Notes: generated by a model from the sequence alone, not told the origin. A DNA stretch of 64,000 nucleotides from Mesorhizobium sp. CA8 (GCF_020164955.1 NZ_JAIUHG010000020.1:60074-124073), one strand, 5' to 3'; positions 16,203 to 25,878 are shown, counted from the first letter of the stretch. Translations and numbers: made by a program.

Positions 16203-17525
16203 ATGAACGACCTCGGGGTCATCGATCGCTTCATGGAGACCTTCATCCGCTATATCGACAGCGGGTTCGGTCTGCTTTCGGGCGACGTCGCCTTCCTCAC
16301 CACCATCCTGATCGGCATCGACATCACGCTTGCCGGCCTGGCCTGGGCGTTCGGCGGCGAGCCCAACATTCTCGGCCGCCTCATCCGCAAGGTGCTTTAT
16401 GTCGGCGTTTTCGCCTTCATCCTGAACAATTTCAAAAACCTCGCCGACATTATCTATCGGTCCTTTGCCGGTCTCGGCATCAACGCCTCGTCCGGCAATC
16501 TCTCCGCCGACAATCTCCTGCATCCGGGCCGCATCGCCGCGACCGGCTTTGAGGGCGCCTGGCCGCTTCTCGATCAGGCGAGCCAGCTCCTTGGCTTCCC
16601 GGAAATCTTTGGCAATGCGCTCACCATCTTCGTGCTGCTTCTCGCCTGGTTCCTGGTCATCATCGCGTTCTTCATTCTTTCCATCCAGCTCTTCATAACC
16701 ATCCTGGAGTTCAAGCTCACCACGCTGGCCGGCTTCGTTCTGGTGCCTTTCGCCCTTTGGAACCGGTCGGCGTTTTTGGCCGAGCGCGTGCTCGGCAACG
16801 TCATCTCGTCAGGCATCAAGGTGATGGTGCTCGCCGTTATCGTCGGCATCGGCTCCACGCTCTTCGGTGAGTTCGCTGCCGCGCTGCAAGGCAAGGAGCC
16901 GGACCTGGCCGCCGCCATGTCTCAGGTGCTTGGTGCGCTCTCGCTGCTTGGTCTGGGTATTTTCGGTCCAGGCATTGCCTCGGGTCTTGTCTCCGGCGCG
17001 CCGCAGCTTGGCGCGGGCGCCTCCCTCGGAACGACCGCCGCAGCCGTCGGTGCTTCGCTCGTTGCAGGAGGCGCGGCGCTCGCCGGCGCGCGCCTGGCAG
17101 CTGGCGGTAGTCTTGCTGCAGTCGGGGCCGGCACAACGATGGGATCAGCAGCTTCTTCGGCATGGCAGCTGGGACGGGCGACCTCGCCTCACAACGGTGT
17201 GTCCGGTGTGGCTGCTGGAATGCAGGGCGTGGCAGGGGCCGCTGGCGGCGCCGCGATGCGCACAGCTCGGTCTGCTACGGGAACGTTCGGACGCAGTGCG
17301 GATGCCGGTCGCGAAGCCGCATGGACGGCGACTGGCGGAGCGCCGACTGCATCAATGAGCGGAAGCCCCGCCGCTGCCGCCCCCAACGCCGCACCGGCGT
17401 GGGCACGGCGCCTGCGGTCCGAACAGCGCGCGCGCACACATCGCCACGCCGCCGTGCAAGCCGTCCGTGAAAGCGACAGGCCTGGAGGCAGCGCCAATCC
17501 CTCTCTTAACGACAAGGACGATTAG
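16203..17525 (+). CDS. trbL: Conjugal transfer protein TrbL (VirB6 family)
   Basis: A 440-residue polytopic inner-membrane protein. AAGGAAGG lies upstream of ATG 16203. The N-terminal ~260 residues have five or six membrane helices (for example ALTIFVLLLAWFLVIIAFFI). The C-terminal part is an Ala/Gly-rich, low-complexity tail followed by a basic segment, as in other TrbL proteins. VirB6-type proteins form part of the inner-membrane DNA passage. The stop abuts the trbF start (TAGATG). Confidence 0.93.
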   Translation: MNDLGVIDRFMETFIRYIDSGFGLLSGDVAFLTTILIGIDITLAGLAWAFGGEPNILGRLIRKVLYVGVFAFILNNFKNLADIIYRSFAGLGINASSGNLSADNLLHPGRIAATGFEGAWPLLDQASQLLGFPEIFGNALTIFVLLLAWFLVIIAFFILSIQLFITILEFKLTTLAGFVLVPFALWNRSAFLAERVLGNVISSGIKVMVLAVIVGIGSTLFGEFAAALQGKEPDLAAAMSQVLGALSLLGLGIFGPGIASGLVSGAPQLGAGASLGTTAAAVGASLVAGGAALAGARLAAGGSLAAVGAGTTMGSAASSAWQLGRATSPHNGVSGVAAGMQGVAGAAGGAAMRTARSATGTFGRSADAGREAAWTATGGAPTASMSGSPAAAAPNAAPAWARRLRSEQRARTHRHAAVQAVRESDRPGGSANPSLNDKDD

Positions 17526-18257
17526 ATGCGCTTCAAACGACCTGTTCAACGCTACGGCAAAACGCCCGAGGCGGTCACGCCGTATCAAAAGGCCGCCCAG
17601 CTCTGGGACGAGCGCATCGGCTCGTCCCGAGTCCAGGCCCGTAACTGGCGACTGATGGCCCTCGGCTGCCTGGCCTTGGCGACCGGGCTCTCCGGCGGAC
17701 TCGTTTGGCAGTCGATGCAAAGCCGCGTCGTGCCCTACGTCGTCGAGGTCGACCGCTTCGGCGAGGCGCGCGCTGTCGCGCCTGTTGTCCGGGACTATGA
17801 ACCCACCGACGCCCAGATCGCCTGGCATCTCGGCCGGTTCATACAAAATGTCCGTTCGATCTCCACCGATCCGGTCCTGGTGCGTCAGAACTGGCTTGCA
17901 GCCTATGAGTTTGCCACCGACCGGGCTGCGCTCTTTCTTAATGAGTACGCCAAGGCGAACGACCCATTTGGCCAGATTGGGACCCGCAGCGTGTCGGTAC
18001 AGGTGACCAGTGTCGTCAGGGCTTCCGAAAGTTCATTCCAGGTCAAATGGACCGAGCAGGTCTTTGAGCGCGGCAGCCTGGCCAGCACGACGCGCTGGAC
18101 CGCGATCCTCACCATCGTGATCCGCCCGCCGAGCAATACCGATCAGCTGCGGAACAATCCGCTCGGCGTCTTCGTCAACGCCATCGATTGGTCGCGCGAG
18201 CTCGACAGCGCCGCGCCGATATCCGTTTCCCCGAAGGAGCCAGCTAATGACAAATAG
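17526..18257 (+). CDS. trbF: Conjugal transfer protein TrbF (VirB8 family)
   Basis: A 243-residue bitopic inner-membrane assembly protein. A basic cytoplasmic head (MRFKRPVQRYGKTPEAVTPY) precedes one membrane helix (about 40-60) and a periplasmic NTF2-like domain with VPYVVEVDRFGEARAV and the WTEQVFERG strand typical of the family. The 3' end overlaps trbG by 11 bases. VirB8 homologues nucleate the channel complex. Confidence 0.93.
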   Translation: MRFKRPVQRYGKTPEAVTPYQKAAQLWDERIGSSRVQARNWRLMALGCLALATGLSGGLVWQSMQSRVVPYVVEVDRFGEARAVAPVVRDYEPTDAQIAWHLGRFIQNVRSISTDPVLVRQNWLAAYEFATDRAALFLNEYAKANDPFGQIGTRSVSVQVTSVVRASESSFQVKWTEQVFERGSLASTTRWTAILTIVIRPPSNTDQLRNNPLGVFVNAIDWSRELDSAAPISVSPKEPANDK

Positions 18258-19275
18258 AACCTCATTGCTCCGCGCCACACTGATCGTGTCCGCGTCAGCA
18301 TCCGTTCTCTGTGCCTGCGCGTCGAAGCCGGTGCCGCCGCCTCAGATTTCCTACGACGCTGCTGGCTTCACAGCGGCCGCAATCGAGAAGGCGCCTGAGA
18401 AGCCGGTCGAGATCGTCGAGGTGCCAAAACCCTTGCCGTTACCTGGCCAGTTGCTACCGGATCCAGGCAAGCTCGCCGAGGACAAGCGTTCCCCTGAAGA
18501 ACGTGTCGCCGATGCCAACAAGGCGGCGACGCAGCAACCGACGAAGCATGGCTATGTCAACGCGGTGCAGGTCTATCCCTTCACCGATGGTGCGCTCTAT
18601 CAGCTCTATGCAGCACCCGAACGCGTCACTGATATCGCCCTGCAGCCTGGCGAGAAACTCACAGCCGTCTCGGCCGGGGACACGGTGCGCTGGGTGATCG
18701 GCGATACCGTCAGCGGCACCGGTGACAGTCAGCGCACCCATGTGTTGGTAAAACCCTTTGCGTCCGGGCTTAGCACCAATCTCGTGATCACGACGGAACG
18801 GCGGACATACCATTTGCAGCTTCAAAGCACCGACAAAACCGCGATGGCGGCGATCTCCTGGATCTATAGTGAAGACCAAATCGTCGCGCTGCGTCAGCGC
18901 AATGCTCAAGCCGAAGCTAGCAGACCGGTGGCTTCGAATGTGGCCCTCGAGAACATCCGCTTCCGCTATTCCATCAGCGGCGACACGCCGCCGTGGAGGC
19001 CGACGCGCGCCTTCGATGACGGCAGCAAGGTCTACATCGAATTTCCGGGTCGTATCGATCAGGGTGAGGCACCGCCGCTTTTCATCGTCGGTGCTGACGG
19101 AGGCAGCCAACTCGTCAACTACCGCATGCGTGGCAACTACTACATCGTCGATCGTCTCTTTGCCGCTGCGGAACTGCGGCTGGGGGCCAAGCAGCAGCAG
19201 GTGGTCCGCATTACCAGGACGGACGGCCGACAGCCATCGCGCCGTATGTCACTCTTTCCGCGTCTTGGCAGGTGA
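18247..19275 (+). CDS. trbG: Conjugal transfer protein TrbG (VirB9 family)
   Basis: A 342-residue outer-membrane core-complex protein. The N-terminal hydrophobic stretch ends in LCAC (Cys24), a lipobox-like site, so it may be lipidated. A Pro-rich linker follows, then the VirB9/CagX domain (VYPFTDGALYQLYAAPERVT; ISWIYSEDQI; the C-terminal FIVGADGGSQLVNYRMRGNY). It works with TrbF and TrbI. The gene overlaps trbF and is followed by trbI after 11 bases. Confidence 0.93.
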   Translation: MTNRTSLLRATLIVSASASVLCACASKPVPPPQISYDAAGFTAAAIEKAPEKPVEIVEVPKPLPLPGQLLPDPGKLAEDKRSPEERVADANKAATQQPTKHGYVNAVQVYPFTDGALYQLYAAPERVTDIALQPGEKLTAVSAGDTVRWVIGDTVSGTGDSQRTHVLVKPFASGLSTNLVITTERRTYHLQLQSTDKTAMAAISWIYSEDQIVALRQRNAQAEASRPVASNVALENIRFRYSISGDTPPWRPTRAFDDGSKVYIEFPGRIDQGEAPPLFIVGADGGSQLVNYRMRGNYYIVDRLFAAAELRLGAKQQQVVRITRTDGRQPSRRMSLFPRLGR

Positions 19276-19286
19276 GGAGGGCGCTT

Positions 19287-20501
19287 ATGACGGATACTCA
19301 CCGCTCTAATACTTCGCCGAAGGTGGATCCCGAGCAACTGCAGCTGCGCGCTTCCCCCAGACGCGCCGTGCGCTTCAGGCGCGGCGTGATTATTGCTATC
19401 GCCGCTGTTGGATCCAGCGCCATATTCGGCGTCACCATGATCGCGCTTCGAGGGCCGGCTTGGCGCATCAACGGCCAGCGGGAAGACCGATATAACACCG
19501 AGCGCAAGCCAACCGCCGAAGGACTCGAAGCACTTCCCAAGGACTATTCAGGGGTTAGGCCGAAGGCTCCGGTCCTTGGGCCGCCGCTGCCGGGGGATCT
19601 CGGGCGGCCCATCCTCGAGCGCCAGCGACAGCTCGGCATCGCGCCGGGACAGGAGGCGTCGGCCGAGGAGCAGCGCCTTGCGCAGCAGGCGATCGCGGCG
19701 CGTGAGTCACAAGTCCTGTTCCGGATCGAAGATCGTCTCGAAACGACGCCTGTTGCAAGCAATGGGCCAGGTACGCAGCGGCCGTTGGAGGCGGTCGCGC
19801 AATCCGATGGGGCACGCCCTTCGGCTTCGGTAGCGCCGGCCGAAGGCGACCAAAACAACCAGCAGCGCAAATTCGATTTTATCAACCAGAAAGACGCGAG
19901 TGGAATCTATAATCCACATGCGCTTCAGATGCCCGCTTCACCATATCAACTGATGGCCGGTAGCGTCATCGCCGCAAGCCTTATCACCGGGATCAATTCC
20001 GACTTGCCCGGCCTTGTCATCGCACAGGTCACCGAGAATGTGCACGACACGGTCACGGGCAACATCTTGCTCATCCCACAGGGCTCACGGCTGATCGGCA
20101 CCTATGACAGCGTCGTCGCCTTTGGACAAAAACGGGCGCTGCTGGTCTGGCAACGCATTGTGATGCCTGACGGCTCGTCGATCGAAATCGACAATCTGCC
20201 CGCGACAGATACTGCCGGCTATGCCGGGCTGGAGGACAAGGTGGATTTCCACACCTGGCAGCTGATCAAGGGGGTTGCTATGGCTACGCTGCTGGGCGTC
20301 GGCACCGAGTTGAGCTTTGGGGAAAACGAAAGCGATCTGGCGAAGGCGATCCGGCAATCCACTCAGCAAAACGTCAGCCAAGCTGGACAACGCATCACCG
20401 AAAAGAACCTCAATATTCAACCCACAATCACTGTGCGGCCGGGCTGGCCGCTGCGCGTGATCGTGCACAAGGACATCGTGCTGCGACCCTATACGGGTTG
20501 A
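19287..20501 (+). CDS. trbI: Conjugal transfer protein TrbI (VirB10 family)
   Basis: A 404-residue protein spanning inner membrane to outer membrane. ATG 19287 has GAGGAGG seven bases upstream; a GTG at 19272 lies inside that Shine-Dalgarno region. It has a cytoplasmic head, one membrane helix (about residues 36-56), a Pro-rich periplasmic linker, and the C-terminal VirB10 barrel (AGSVIAASLITGINSDLPGL; LLIPQGSRLIGTYDS; WPLRVIVHKDIVLRPY). It completes the trb set. Confidence 0.94.
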   Translation: MTDTHRSNTSPKVDPEQLQLRASPRRAVRFRRGVIIAIAAVGSSAIFGVTMIALRGPAWRINGQREDRYNTERKPTAEGLEALPKDYSGVRPKAPVLGPPLPGDLGRPILERQRQLGIAPGQEASAEEQRLAQQAIAARESQVLFRIEDRLETTPVASNGPGTQRPLEAVAQSDGARPSASVAPAEGDQNNQQRKFDFINQKDASGIYNPHALQMPASPYQLMAGSVIAASLITGINSDLPGLVIAQVTENVHDTVTGNILLIPQGSRLIGTYDSVVAFGQKRALLVWQRIVMPDGSSIEIDNLPATDTAGYAGLEDKVDFHTWQLIKGVAMATLLGVGTELSFGENESDLAKAIRQSTQQNVSQAGQRITEKNLNIQPTITVRPGWPLRVIVHKDIVLRPYTG

Positions 20502-20514
20502 ACAGGAGCAACTC

Positions 20515-20793
20515 ATGGCCAACCTGAAATTGGGAAAACTTCCGGACCGGACGCCTTCGAAGATCACCATCACCGTCAGCGCGGCTTTGAGCCAAGCGCT
20601 CAACGACTACGCGGGGCTTTACCGCCAGACCTATGGCGAATCCGAAACGGTCGCCGAACTCATCCCGTTCATGCTGTCGGAGTTCCTCGAAAGCGACCGA
20701 GCTTTTGCCAAGGCCAAGAAGGAAGGCCTGCCGGGCACTGGCACGTCGGAGAAGCCGCGACGGCAATCAGCTTCAACATCAGACAACCCGTAG
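20515..20793 (+). CDS. DUF2274 family protein
   Basis: A 92-residue protein 13 bases after trbI with a good Shine-Dalgarno (AGGAG). The N-terminal LKLGKLPDRTPSKITITVSA and following helices resemble RHH-like small proteins annotated as DUF2274. It regularly follows trbI in ICE-type trb loci. It is probably the last gene of the transfer operon; a regulatory or structural role is inferred only from position. Confidence 0.8.
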   Translation: MANLKLGKLPDRTPSKITITVSAALSQALNDYAGLYRQTYGESETVAELIPFMLSEFLESDRAFAKAKKEGLPGTGTSEKPRRQSASTSDNP

Positions 20794-20868
20794 CGAGGAG
20801 GATCGTCTTGGGGCACGAAGACTCGTGACCGAGGCCGGCTCGGTGATCGCTCCTGCAGGATTTACGGG

Positions 20869-21309
20869 TCAGGCCTTCGCTTTGCGTTTTGAGGTTGGTT
20901 TTTTTGCCGGAGCAGCCTTCCTTCCCAAACCTAAAGATTTTGCCAGCGCTGACCGGGTGGCCGAATAGTTCGGGGCGACCATAGGATAGTCCTTCGACAA
21001 TCCCCACTTCGCCCGGTATTCATCGGGGGTCATTCCGTGTCGGGTCGCCAGATGGCGCTTGAGCGACTTGTATTTCTGGCCGTCCTCAAGGCTAATGATG
21101 TAGTCTGGGAACACGGATCTTTTGGGATTTACGGCCGGCTTTCGGGCTGGTGCTTCTTCTGGAGCTGTCCGGCCAATATTAGACAATGCCGAATTAACGC
21201 TCGCGATCAACTCTGGCAGCCCGGACACGGGAACAGCATTCTTTTGGACGTAAGCGGAAACGATATCTGCGGTAAGTTCAATCAGGTTATTGGCGGCTTC
21301 TTCGGACAT
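20869..21309 (-). CDS. MucR/Ros-family regulator lacking zinc Cys
   Basis: A 146-residue Ros/MucR-type transcription regulator, convergent with the trb operon. The DNA-binding core is IISLEDGQKYKSLKRHL, then HGMTPDEYRAKWGLSKDYPM and VAPNYSATRSALAKSLGLG. In Ros the zinc is held by Cys-x2-Cys/Asp, His and His; here the first position is Ser73, with D76, H86 and H91 at the right spacing. The first metal ligand is thus missing, as described for the Ml proteins of Mesorhizobium loti, which fold without zinc. The N-terminal helical region is the oligomerisation part of MucR. A Lys-rich tail ends the protein. It probably binds AT-rich DNA and may silence nearby foreign genes. Confidence 0.9.
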   Translation of the reverse strand: MSEEAANNLIELTADIVSAYVQKNAVPVSGLPELIASVNSALSNIGRTAPEEAPARKPAVNPKRSVFPDYIISLEDGQKYKSLKRHLATRHGMTPDEYRAKWGLSKDYPMVAPNYSATRSALAKSLGLGRKAAPAKKPTSKRKAKA

Positions 21310-21891
21310 TGTCAGACTCCAGAGATCACATCTAAGCGCTCATAGCCCGCAATCCACGCATGTGCAACTTACCGGCAAGCTAAATCATTGCCTGGTCAAA
21401 TTGAGCTAGGCGGCAGCGCATAAAACCGCGTCGCAATGCCGGCTGATGCGCTGGCGCCCTTTGGCGCAAGTATCGGTGCAGAAATCAATATGTAGACTTC
21501 GATAGCGTCCTCTCAAGAGAGCTGCTCGATTCGTTAGTTGAATGCGGGCGAGAGATACGGAGAGGATGGTCTGGCAGTTCGATAGTTAGGGCCGCGTCGC
21601 GTCTATGAGGTTGCCAGCCGAGAACGCTAACCCCAGCGAAGTTTATGCCGATGCCGAGAGTGGGCGCGCCAATCCAGCCGGAGGCGAAAGCTCCCCAGTT
21701 TCTCCGAGCGCCGCCGTTCGTCTGCTCAAATTGAAACGCTTGCATATGACAAGCAATTGAGATGTAATCTCAAAGTGGGGAGGCGCCACCATACGTTATT
21801 CTACTTGCCTCATCTGGCCCGGTGACCGCCCGCATTTCTTGCTCATAAAAACGCTGCAGTCAGATCGAGTGACTGGAGAGAGGGGATCGTT
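21310..21891. other. Upstream region of mucR-like and PLD genes
   Basis: About 580 bases between divergent genes. An 86-codon minus-strand frame (21485-21745) is present, but its product has no recognisable features and no clear Shine-Dalgarno. The stretch most likely holds the two promoters; I see nothing else. Confidence 0.4.
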
Positions 21892-23619
21892 ATGCGCGCA
21901 AAGGCCTCCAAAGACGGTTTGACGCTGCGGGTCATCACAGGCACGAGCAACGCCGTGCTAGCAATGGACTTAACTGATGCAAAGCGCCAAGGTTGCTTGG
22001 GCTTCACTATCGAGCGCACCGACCTCGATACCGGGGACCGCCGCTGGCTTCCAAACATGCTGCGGTTTCCTTCCGATCCGGATCCGAAATCGGTGACCAC
22101 GGCCCGGGCGCCGCTGCAGACATTCCGATGGGGGGACTATACGATAGAATCTGGCAAGCGGTATCGCTACAGAGCGGTCGCCCGCTACGGCTCCGCGGCC
22201 GATACCGTCGGCGAAGGAGTAAAGGCGGAGAAGCCTGGGTCCTTCGATGTGATCAGCGGCGGTGCGGTTGTCGAGGTAAAGGCCGAAAATTCACGCGACG
22301 AGCACACCGCGGTGTTCTTCAACCGCGGTGCGGCAGCTAGTGAGGCTTACGTTCGCAAATTCGGCAACAACGACCCTTCCAAAATACCTGACGCCCTGAT
22401 TTGGCTTTCAAGAGGACTGGAGGAGGCTATCCTAGCGTTCCTGGCAAAGGCAAGCGATGAGCAGTTCGCATTACACGCGGCCATCTATGAGTTTCAAAAG
22501 CCAAACCTACTGAAAGGCCTACAGGATGCGCACCAGCGCGGCGTAGAAGTAAAGGTTGTCTATCACGCGCGGGACAAGGGCGAGGACGACAAAACCCGCG
22601 AGAAAAATGAAGCCGCTATCGCAGCGGCGCATCTTGAGTTCACCCAACCGCGCAAGGCCGACCCGCAAGGTGCGATTATGCACGACAAGTTCGTCGTGCT
22701 TCTGAAGAAGGGTGCAGACGGGATCTTAAAGCCGGTGGCTGTATGGACTGGTTCGACCAATTGGACCGATGGCGGAATTTATGGCCAGCTAAATGTAGGG
22801 CACGCTGTCTACGACCCCGACATCGCCGACAAGTATGAAAAGCTGTTTCAGCTTCTTACGCAGGATCTGGACGAGAAGGACTCGCACGCGGCGCTCAAGG
22901 AACTCACTCCGGTTCCTACGGGCGTCGCCCAGATACAGCATGGGATTACGCCGATTTTCTCGCCGCAAGCCAACGTCGGGATGATCGGTGTTTACGCTGA
23001 AGTCTGCAAGCGGGCCAAAGTGCTCATGGTGTCCGCACCGTTTGCCCTGCATCCTCAAATTCGAGATGTCCTGCACAAGGCCGATCCGGGTACCTTGCGC
23101 TTCCTGATGGCAGACAAGGAAGGCTCATTCGGGAAAAAGGGCGAAATCGAAATGATGGAGGGCGACCCTGGCAACGCCGCCGCGGTCGCCACTGTCCTCA
23201 ACACGCCACTCAACGATTTTCAGGGGAGGTTGCTGGAGGACTCCGAAAGTTTCCATCACGCCGGCGTTCATATCCACTCGAAAATCATTGCTGCCGATCC
23301 CTTCGGGACAGATCCGATCCTGGTCACCGGGTCCGCCAATTTCTCGACAAACTCAAGCACGATCAACGATTCCAACAGCCTCATCATCCGCGGCGACACC
23401 GCCGTCATGGACATCTATGTCACGGAATTCATGCGGATGTTCGAGCACTACTGGTTCCGCTATACGCGCGCGAAGAAGGAGGCAGAGGCTCAGAAAAAAG
23501 GTAAAACGCTCGACGCCGTGCTGTCACTCAAGGAAGATGCATCCTGGTCAGATCCCTTTTATGCGGCGGGCTCAAAGAAGATGCTCGATCGTCAGGCTTT
23601 CGCGGGGATCGTTGTCTAG
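21892..23619 (+). CDS. Phospholipase D-like (HKD) protein
   Basis: A 575-residue protein of the PLD superfamily. ATG 21892 follows GAGAGGGGATC. The N-terminal ~120 residues form a separate beta-rich domain. The first catalytic half has H264-x-K266 (IMHDKFVVL) and GSTNWTDGG (287-295). The second has H462-x-K464-x4-D469 (HIHSKIIAAD) and GSANFSTNS (480-488). The first half lacks the Asp four residues after the Lys (Leu instead), so the signature there is incomplete. PLD enzymes cut phosphodiesters in lipids or DNA; without a signal peptide a cytoplasmic nuclease or lipase is possible. The convergent minus-strand neighbours (DUF3616 and DUF2278-lamin tail) are both frameshifted. Confidence 0.82.
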   Translation: MRAKASKDGLTLRVITGTSNAVLAMDLTDAKRQGCLGFTIERTDLDTGDRRWLPNMLRFPSDPDPKSVTTARAPLQTFRWGDYTIESGKRYRYRAVARYGSAADTVGEGVKAEKPGSFDVISGGAVVEVKAENSRDEHTAVFFNRGAAASEAYVRKFGNNDPSKIPDALIWLSRGLEEAILAFLAKASDEQFALHAAIYEFQKPNLLKGLQDAHQRGVEVKVVYHARDKGEDDKTREKNEAAIAAAHLEFTQPRKADPQGAIMHDKFVVLLKKGADGILKPVAVWTGSTNWTDGGIYGQLNVGHAVYDPDIADKYEKLFQLLTQDLDEKDSHAALKELTPVPTGVAQIQHGITPIFSPQANVGMIGVYAEVCKRAKVLMVSAPFALHPQIRDVLHKADPGTLRFLMADKEGSFGKKGEIEMMEGDPGNAAAVATVLNTPLNDFQGRLLEDSESFHHAGVHIHSKIIAADPFGTDPILVTGSANFSTNSSTINDSNSLIIRGDTAVMDIYVTEFMRMFEHYWFRYTRAKKEAEAQKKGKTLDAVLSLKEDASWSDPFYAAGSKKMLDRQAFAGIVV

Positions 23620-23716
23620 AGGCAATCCCCTACCCGGGCAAGCCGCGATGACCGGTGAACTCCATTCGGCGCGGTAGTCGGTGGTCCGACTCAAATGTGA
23701 CGGCGGCAAAACCGAC

Positions 23717-24795
23717 CTACCCGAGCGAAAAAAGATCGGCTTCGAAATAGCGTCCTTGATGGAGCCGGCTTTTGGCGGGGCTGTCATAGACGACCAACAG
23801 CCGCGGCTCTGCCTGATCCGTGGCCCGGTACAGGGCTATCCCTTCGGCGTGCTCGGTGCGAAAACCCCAAGGTATGTCGAAAATGACCTCGAGAGCCGTC
23901 CCATCCACGCACGCGTCGATTGCCGCTTTGAGCGCGTTGCGCCATCGAAATAGCCGGACAGGCCCGTCGAGATCCATGGTCGGTCCGGCAAGCACGAGCA
24001 AGTCATTATCGAGTACGCAGAGGTCGCGAACACCTAGGCCATCAAGGTTGAGCAGATGCCGCAAGTAGCGCCGGCCCTTCTGGGTAAGCGGCTGCGGTTC
24101 AAGCAGACCCTTTTCAACCGACTCCAGGTCAAGCTGCAAAACGACGGCCCAGCCGCGCAGCACTGGGCCGCGCAACCCCAGGAATACCGTGCTGGCGTTA
24201 ACCGCTAGCCCCTCGATATCCAGACCGTTTTCCTTGGATGGAATGTTCAGGAAGCGGTCGATCAGGGGGTCATTGGCCAGCAGTTCGCCCAGCCGGCTGC
24301 CCTGAGCGTCAAATGGCATGGCGCGGCCGCTCCCTGGCACCAGCGCGACCATGCCATTCTTGTCCAACTCGAACCCGACGCTGCCCAGAAGGAAACGGTT
24401 CGGCTGTCGGCTGATGTTGCGGAGCGCATGCCCGGCGTCCCGCCCGTCGTCGCCGCTCTTTGGCATTTCGCGCCGCAGGCTGTGCGAGCCTGTAAACCAC
24501 AGCCGTCTGCCGGTTCGGTCAATTCCCAGTCCCTCCAGGTCAATTTCGCCGTTTTCCCGCCAGGCAAATTGAAGAAAGCGCCAAGCGAATAGGTGGTATG
24601 GTGGTCGTAGTTTGTGTTGTCCGCTGTCGACAGCCGATCCAGGTTCGAGCCTTCGTCCGCGCCCAGCCACAGCGTGGCGCCGAGTTGCTCGACCGCTGAA
24701 AGATTGCGTGGACCCTTCGCATGCCGGCCCTCATCGAAATGAAGGCGAAGGTGACCGATTGGCCGGGCAGCACCCCCATCCTGTGACAATCTCAC
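23717..24795 (-). pseudogene. DUF3616 protein, frameshifted
   Basis: The 5' part, with GTG at 24795 or TTG at 24789 (AGGAGG lies just upstream), reads RHAKGPRNLSAVEQLGATLW, then SLGAFFNLPGG. The 3' part continues in another frame with ENGEIDLEGLGIDRTGRRLW and FTGSHSLRR to a stop at 23717. Together they make one DUF3616-like protein of normal plan (GLDIEGLAV and LLVVYDSPA are also recognisable). The shift lies at a run of three C on the plus strand (24556-24558); one extra base there would restore a single frame. It is either a genuine one-base deletion or a homopolymer miscount. Function unknown. Confidence 0.75.
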
Positions 24796-24827
24796 CTCCT
24801 AGTCGTGCAGGCGCAAACGATCCTGTT

Positions 24828-25878
24828 TCAATCAACCTTGATCCAGCCGCGCCGAACGCCAGTGGTCCCGGGATAGGTCGCGCCATCGACCTTGAGGCCT
24901 TGGCCGTCGAGCAAAGTTACGATGCCGCCGCCCTTGCGGAAGAAATTGGCCGGAACCGGTACTTCCAACGTGGCGCCGGTCGCGAAGTTGGCGTTCAAAC
25001 TCACCTTGTTATCCCTGGAACTCGCGACCGACCAGCCGGCAAGATCAATAGCCGAACTGCTGGTGTTGAGGATCATCACTGCGGTCTTCTGATTGCCGGA
25101 AGCCCGCATTCGAACAGCAACGATCTCGGCAACAGCCGCTGTCTGATCCTGGTCTGGCAGCCGCCGGTGCTGGGCATCAAACTGCGCGGCCTCCGCACCT
25201 GTCCTGCCTTCAATGGGCATTCCAGTCTCGTCATCTGTATGCCAGGATTGGCTTTGGAACGCGAGGAAGATTGCCACCCAGCGGTCAGACGAGGGAAACC
25301 ACAACAGCACGCCGCCGTCTTGCCAAACGCCGTTATCTCCGGCATGCCCGCCGCTCGCCGGGTTGCCCTGGTTCATGTGGATGTCGTGCACGCCCTGGTT
25401 GGGGTTTGAATTTGAAGGTCTTGTCCGGTTTGTTCTCCGGTCCCCAAGGCTGCCCAAAGGCAAATACCACCGCATCCGTTTCAGATTTGGCACGCTGCAC
25501 ATGCGAATCCAGGACGGTATTGAGATCATTGCCATCCGCGGAATCGGGAGGCAGCAGGCGCATTCCGGACGGATCGAAAAGATTGCCGCGAATGTAGTCC
25601 AGGGCTCCGCTGTCGGGCCCGGCCGGCAATGTCGAGAAGCCTTCCGCAGCCTTCTTGATCACCTCAAGGTTGGGATGTCGAAAATCGTCGTCGATCTTAT
25701 AGAGAACGATCGCCTTGTCGGGGCCGCCGGATGTATCGGTGGACTGGATGTTCACCGCGATCCGCCACGGCGTGCCGTTCGCCATTACCATAATCTGATA
25801 GTGAGGCGAGGACTCGTTGTGCTCCTCAGCTGTGGCTACTACTTTCCTTCGTAAAACCCCGTACTTGCGCTTGGCCAT
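24828..25878 (-). pseudogene. DUF2278 plus lamin-tail-domain protein, frameshifted
   Basis: The 5' part (ATG 25878) reads MAKRKYGVLRRKVVATAEEH, then SPHYQIMVM, WRIAVNIQS and ALDYIRGNLFD, all DUF2278 (YukJ-like) features. At the plus-strand run GGGG (25401-25404) the frame is lost. It resumes one base over with QGVHDIHMNQGN, DNGVWQDGGVLLWFP and WVAIFLAFQSQSWHT, which is the rest of the same domain. The C-terminus (NTSSSAIDLAGWSVAS, FFRKGGGIVTLLDGQG) is a lamin-tail-like beta domain. Removing one G from the run would restore one ~349-residue protein. It lies 32 bases upstream of the DUF3616 gene on the same strand. Role unknown. Confidence 0.75.

Noticed and set aside
20828..20844. Hairpin ACCGAG-gccgg-CTCGGT as a trb terminator
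   Set aside because: The stem is only six bases and no T-run follows on either strand; too weak to call.
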